Source of the DNA: Kiritimatiellia bacterium
Lineage (GTDB): Bacteria; Verrucomicrobiota; Kiritimatiellia; B70-G9
Direction of reading: 5' to 3'
Length of the DNA stretch: 12,442 nt
Assembly (NCBI GenBank): GCA_012961745.1
Contig: DTYT01000347.1
Location: forward strand, 1 to 12,442
The notes under the pieces are model-generated. The model worked only from the letters and a program-made list of their open reading frames with translations. It was not told the DNA's origin and did no database searches. A program made the translations under genes and the position numbers. This document shows, one piece after another, positions 12,001-12,442 of this stretch (positions within the stretch are counted from its first letter, which is position 1; each line of letters starts with the position of its first letter).

Positions 12001-12442
12001 TAGCACCAATTCCGGTCTGAGCGCCGACCAGCCGCTGGACAGTCCCCTGGCGGTGCTGGAGCGCTACCCGGTGGTGGCCGGTGACGTGATGTACATCGAT
12101 ACCGGTGAATACGTGCTCACCAATGAACTGCTCATCAATGAGTTGCACCGCGGCGAGGCTTCCGCGCCTATCCGGATAATCGGCAGTACCAATTACGCTG
12201 CCGGCGGCACCGTGTTGGACCGGGCCGACACCAATACGTCGTCTTACGTGGTCCGTTTGGTCAATACCCGCTATGTGGAAGTCGAGCACCTGACACTCAA
12301 GGGGGCCGGGACCGGAATCGCCATCGGCAATTCCCAGGCATGCACTCTGCGTTGGGTACGCGTCACGGGCAACATGGGGGTTGGCTTCAGCCTTTCCAAG
12401 GCCGATCCGGTGCTGCTGGAGCGATGTGTGGCCTGGAGCAAC
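1..12442 (+). CDS. Giant exported tandem beta-helix/Ig-like repeat protein (partial at both ends)
   Basis: A single frame, codons starting at base 2, runs without a stop through 4,147 codons (about 430 kDa of protein, rough estimate) and leaves the window at both sides. Its first 17 residues are the rear of a signal peptide, so the true start is only a short distance upstream. After cleavage come nine complete modules of 434-448 residues and the start of a tenth. Each module has a DUF1565-like cap, parallel beta-helix coils, a closing segment with a D-A-G-D-P motif, and an Ig-like beta-sandwich of about 98 residues. Module-boundary motifs stay in this frame all along, which argues against a frameshift. 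I see no catalytic residues of known polysaccharide lyases or glycoside hydrolases. The product is most likely secreted or on the cell surface, with a structural, adhesive or glycan-binding role inferred only from architecture. The C-terminal anchor or sorting signal would lie right of the window. The family placement is by motif recognition; the exact biological role is unknown. Confidence 0.94.
2..52 (+). other. Signal peptide, C-terminal part
   Basis: The first 17 codons read V-S-F-A-A-V-G-V-W-L-A-Q-G-A-A-A-A, a hydrophobic stretch followed by an Ala run, just before D-Y-F-V-N-D, which opens module 1. Ala at -1 and -3 fits signal peptidase I cleavage after base 52. No Met or positively charged n-region is inside the window, so the start codon and ribosome binding site lie upstream. 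It implies Sec-type export of the giant product. The exact cleavage residue could be one Ala earlier. Confidence 0.75.
56..1357 (+). repeat. Module 1 (434 residues), beta-helix plus Ig-like, type A
   Basis: First module of the mature protein. Its cap starts Y-F-V-N-D and ends G-P-G-D-T-V-Y-V-D-T-G (about residues 1-58), and carries Thr at 95-97 in the V-Y-T-T-A-P-G motif (odd-module type). Beta-helix coils follow, with G-S-T-N, F-D-R-G, S-V-F-W-S-N and S-N-S-V-V-V motifs. The closing segment differs from modules 3-9: it has G-G-G-Y-x-Y-L-x-E-L, D-F-H-P-R-S-x-x-G-R-F-D-P and V-L-I-D-F-G-D-P (944-961), and lacks the D-Y-N motif. The Ig-like part is 1061-1357, with L-E-Y-S-P-D-A-G-E-S-W and F-V-V-R-N. 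Confidence 0.88.
1358..2662 (+). repeat. Module 2 (435 residues), beta-helix plus Ig-like, type A
   Basis: The cap begins F-Y-V-N-D with Cys at 1397-1399 in V-Y-C-T-A-P-G and P-L-D-S-L (even-module type). The coils contain G-S-T-N, L-D-R-G and C-V-F-W-S-N. The closing segment matches module 1 rather than the others (F-G-G-G-Y, D-F-H-P-Q-S, G-R-Y-D-P-G-T-G, V-L-I-D-F-G-D-P at 2246-2263), so modules 1 and 2 form a subtype. The Ig-like part (2363-2659) is a variant: in place of S-x-D-G-G-x-T-W it has S-G-N-S-G-V-D-W-D, and it has lost the A-T-G-H-T stretch. Module 9 carries the same variant. Confidence 0.88.
2663..3994 (+). repeat. Module 3 (444 residues), beta-helix plus Ig-like
   Basis: The cap opens Y-Y-V-N-D with Thr at 2702-2704 (odd type) and L-E-P-G-D-K-V-Y-V-D-T-G. 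The coil region is the most regular in the window, with repeated R-x-x-N-x-x-x-G-I-Y and L-E-R-C-A-L-Y-D-N steps, as expected of successive turns. The closing segment has the first clear G-D-Y-N, then D-I-H-S-L, P-L-F-A-D and S-P-L-I-D-A-G-D-P (ending 3598). The Ig-like part (3698-3991) keeps A-T-G-H and S-T-D-G-G-E-T-W but has P-A-R-G-G instead of the usual N-D-G-G at its start. Confidence 0.88.
3995..5320 (+). repeat. Module 4 (442 residues), beta-helix plus Ig-like
   Basis: The cap opens I-F-V-N-D with Cys at 4034-4036 and P-L-D-S-L (even type). It has a few extra residues (W-I-A-T-Q-G-R) before that motif and V-D-A-G in place of V-D-T-G. The usual G-S-T-N-x-x-A-G-G-T is replaced by G-T-T-S-D-T-A-R-T, a shortened form shared with module 6. 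Coils include G-V-L-W-S-N. The closing segment has A-D-Y-N-D-L, D-L-H-S-L, W-F-A-D-P and Y-L-V-D-T-G-D-P (ending 4921). The Ig-like part is 5021-5317, with A-T-G-H-T-V-R-L-E-F-S-R-D-G-G-A-T-W and E-T-D-T-N-V-F-D. Confidence 0.88.
5321..6643 (+). repeat. Module 5 (441 residues), beta-helix plus Ig-like
   Basis: The cap opens Y-Y-V-N-D with Thr at 5360-5362 and P-K-D-S-L-A-A-I-I (odd type). The coils bring in the Y-x-S-D-D-C-x-x-E-W motif followed by L-E-H-C-L-V-A-G, seen also in modules 6-8. The closing segment has A-D-Y-N-N-I, V-S-R-W, D-P-L-F-A-D and S-P-L-L-D-A-G-D-P (ending 6244). The linker reads S-R-T-P-T-N rather than S-K-S-R-T-N, marking the group 5-8. The Ig-like part (6344-6640) starts with Ala where the other modules have Trp. 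Confidence 0.88.
6644..7948 (+). repeat. Module 6 (435 residues), beta-helix plus Ig-like
   Basis: The cap opens F-Y-V-N-D with Cys at 6683-6685, P-L-D-S-L-Q-A-L-L and V-D-A-G (even type). The G-S-T-S-D-V-A-A-T segment is shortened as in module 4. Coils include Y-L-S-D-A-C-V-L-E-W, H-C-V-A-A-G-N and G-V-L-W-K-N. The closing segment has S-D-Y-N-C-V, D-I-H-S-L and V-L-L-D-S-A-D-P (ending 7552), where the Gly of the G-D-P motif is lost. The Ig-like part is 7652-7945, with A-T-G-H-T-V-R-I-R-F-S and D-T-N-V-W-D-Q-T-D. Confidence 0.88.
7949..9265 (+). repeat. Module 7 (439 residues), beta-helix plus Ig-like
   Basis: The cap opens F-Y-V-N-D with Thr at 7988-7990 and P-K-D-S-L (odd type). It is one residue short in the following helix-like stretch (A-D-I-F-L-Y-D-L). 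G-E-Y-D-L-N-S-D after the cap is identical to module 9. Coils include Y-R-S-D-D-C-L-L-Q-W and L-V-L-W-S-N. The closing segment has S-D-Y-N-D-V, L-A-R-W, D-P-Q-F-A-D and S-P-L-I-D-A-G-D-P (ending 8869). The Ig-like part is 8969-9262, with L-E-F-S-A-D-G-G-V-T-W. A 23-base stretch (8909-8931) is identical in module 8. Confidence 0.88.
9266..10600 (+). repeat. Module 8 (445 residues), beta-helix plus Ig-like
   Basis: The cap opens F-Y-V-N-N (Asn in place of the usual Asp) with Cys at 9305-9307. It is followed by P-K-L-D-L, so it mixes even-type Cys with odd-type Lys. Coils include Y-L-S-D-D-C-L-A-E-W, H-C-V-A-A-G-N and G-V-L-W-S-N. After S-D-Y-N-A-I there is a Gly-rich insert (V-G-G-G-G-T) before V-S-A-W. 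The closing motif is V-L-I-D-S-G-A-P (ending 10201), with the Asp of G-D-P lost. The Ig-like part is 10301-10597. Confidence 0.88.
10601..11944 (+). repeat. Module 9 (448 residues), beta-helix plus Ig-like
   Basis: The longest complete module. The cap opens Y-Y-V-N-D with Cys at 10640-10642 but P-K-A-S-I-Q-E-I-I, so it is odd-type except for the Cys. Coils lack the S-D-D-C motif and instead run D-D-S-P-Y-V-R-L-V. The closing segment has A-D-Y-N-D-L, an insert with V-L-G-G-S-E-V, D-L-H-S-L, D-P-L-F-A-E and S-P-L-I-D-T-G-D-P (ending 11548). The linker is S-R-S-R-T-N, as in modules 1-4. The Ig-like part (11648-11941) has S-G-N-N-G-I-D-W-D, the variant also found in module 2. Confidence 0.88.
11945..12442 (+). 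repeat. Module 10, first 166 residues (cut by window edge)
   Basis: The cap opens Y-Y-V-N-D with Cys at 11984-11986 and P-L-D-S-P-L-A-V-L (even type), then D-T-G-E-Y and G-S-T-N-Y-A-A-G-G-T-V-L-D-R, the last stretch identical to module 9. At least three beta-helix turns follow, ending in L-E-R-C-V-A-W-S-N at the last base. Its closing and Ig-like parts, and any further modules, lie to the right. Confidence 0.87.

Noticed and set aside
1..12442. CRISPR array or short tandem repeat DNA
   Set aside because: The periodicity is about 1.3 kb, follows codons and is seen mainly at protein level. There are no short identical direct repeats with spacers.
56..12442. Tandem polysaccharide lyase or glycoside hydrolase enzyme
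   Set aside because: Beta-helices are common in such enzymes, but I see no conserved catalytic triplet across modules. Motifs conserved in all modules are structural turns and caps.

Overview
The whole window is one protein-coding sequence. Frame 2 on the + strand (codons beginning at positions 2, 5, 8 and so on) has no stop codon from the first full codon to the last base. That gives 4,147 codons, open at both ends. I translated it end to end by eye. Any shorter reading frame on either strand is a shadow of it. No second gene, RNA gene, promoter, terminator, insertion sequence, CRISPR array or non-coding stretch is visible.

Layout: codons 1 to 17 (positions 2-52) are the rear part of an export signal peptide with an Ala-rich cleavage site. 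The start codon therefore lies a short way left of the window. The mature protein begins directly with the first of at least ten tandem modules. Modules 1 to 9 are complete, at 434, 435, 444, 442, 441, 435, 439, 445 and 448 residues. Module 10 is cut by the right edge after 166 residues. The C-terminus, and with it any anchor or secretion signal, is not seen.

Each module has the same order of parts: (a) a cap of about 60 residues that opens with an aromatic-Y-V-N-D motif and ends in a P-G-D-x-V-Y-V-D-T-G-x-Y motif, resembling the DUF1565-type start of right-handed parallel beta-helices; (b) about 170 residues of Asn-, Ser- and Gly-rich beta-helix coils with G-S-T-N, C-V-x-x-x-N, L-W-S-N and S-N-S-V-I motifs; (c) a closing segment with H-S-L, D-P-x-F-A-D, S-P-L-I-D-A-G-D-P and P-N-G-x-R-I-N-I-G-L-Y-G, like the end of many bacterial beta-helix surface proteins (the 'choice-of-anchor Q' style); (d) a beta-sandwich of about 98 residues with L-x-F-S-x-D-G-G-x-T-W, Y-x-W and F-A-V-R-N motifs, like bacterial Ig-like/Kre9-KNH-like domains. 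The product is thus a giant exported filament-like protein in which helices and Ig-like spacers alternate. No catalytic site is recognisable. Adhesion, cell-surface structure or glycan binding are guesses.

The modules differ strongly from each other but none is broken, so they look old and maintained. Two layers of history are visible. The caps alternate between two types (odd and even modules), suggesting a two-module duplication unit. The closing and Ig-like parts group differently (modules 1-4 and 9 against 5-8), suggesting a mosaic.

Organism: the high GC (about 60% by eye), the export signal and the giant beta-helix/Ig repeat style fit the PVC group, with Kiritimatiellota (Pontiella-like) my first guess and Lentisphaerota, Planctomycetota or Omnitrophota as alternatives. 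This is inference from style only, with no marker gene to support it.
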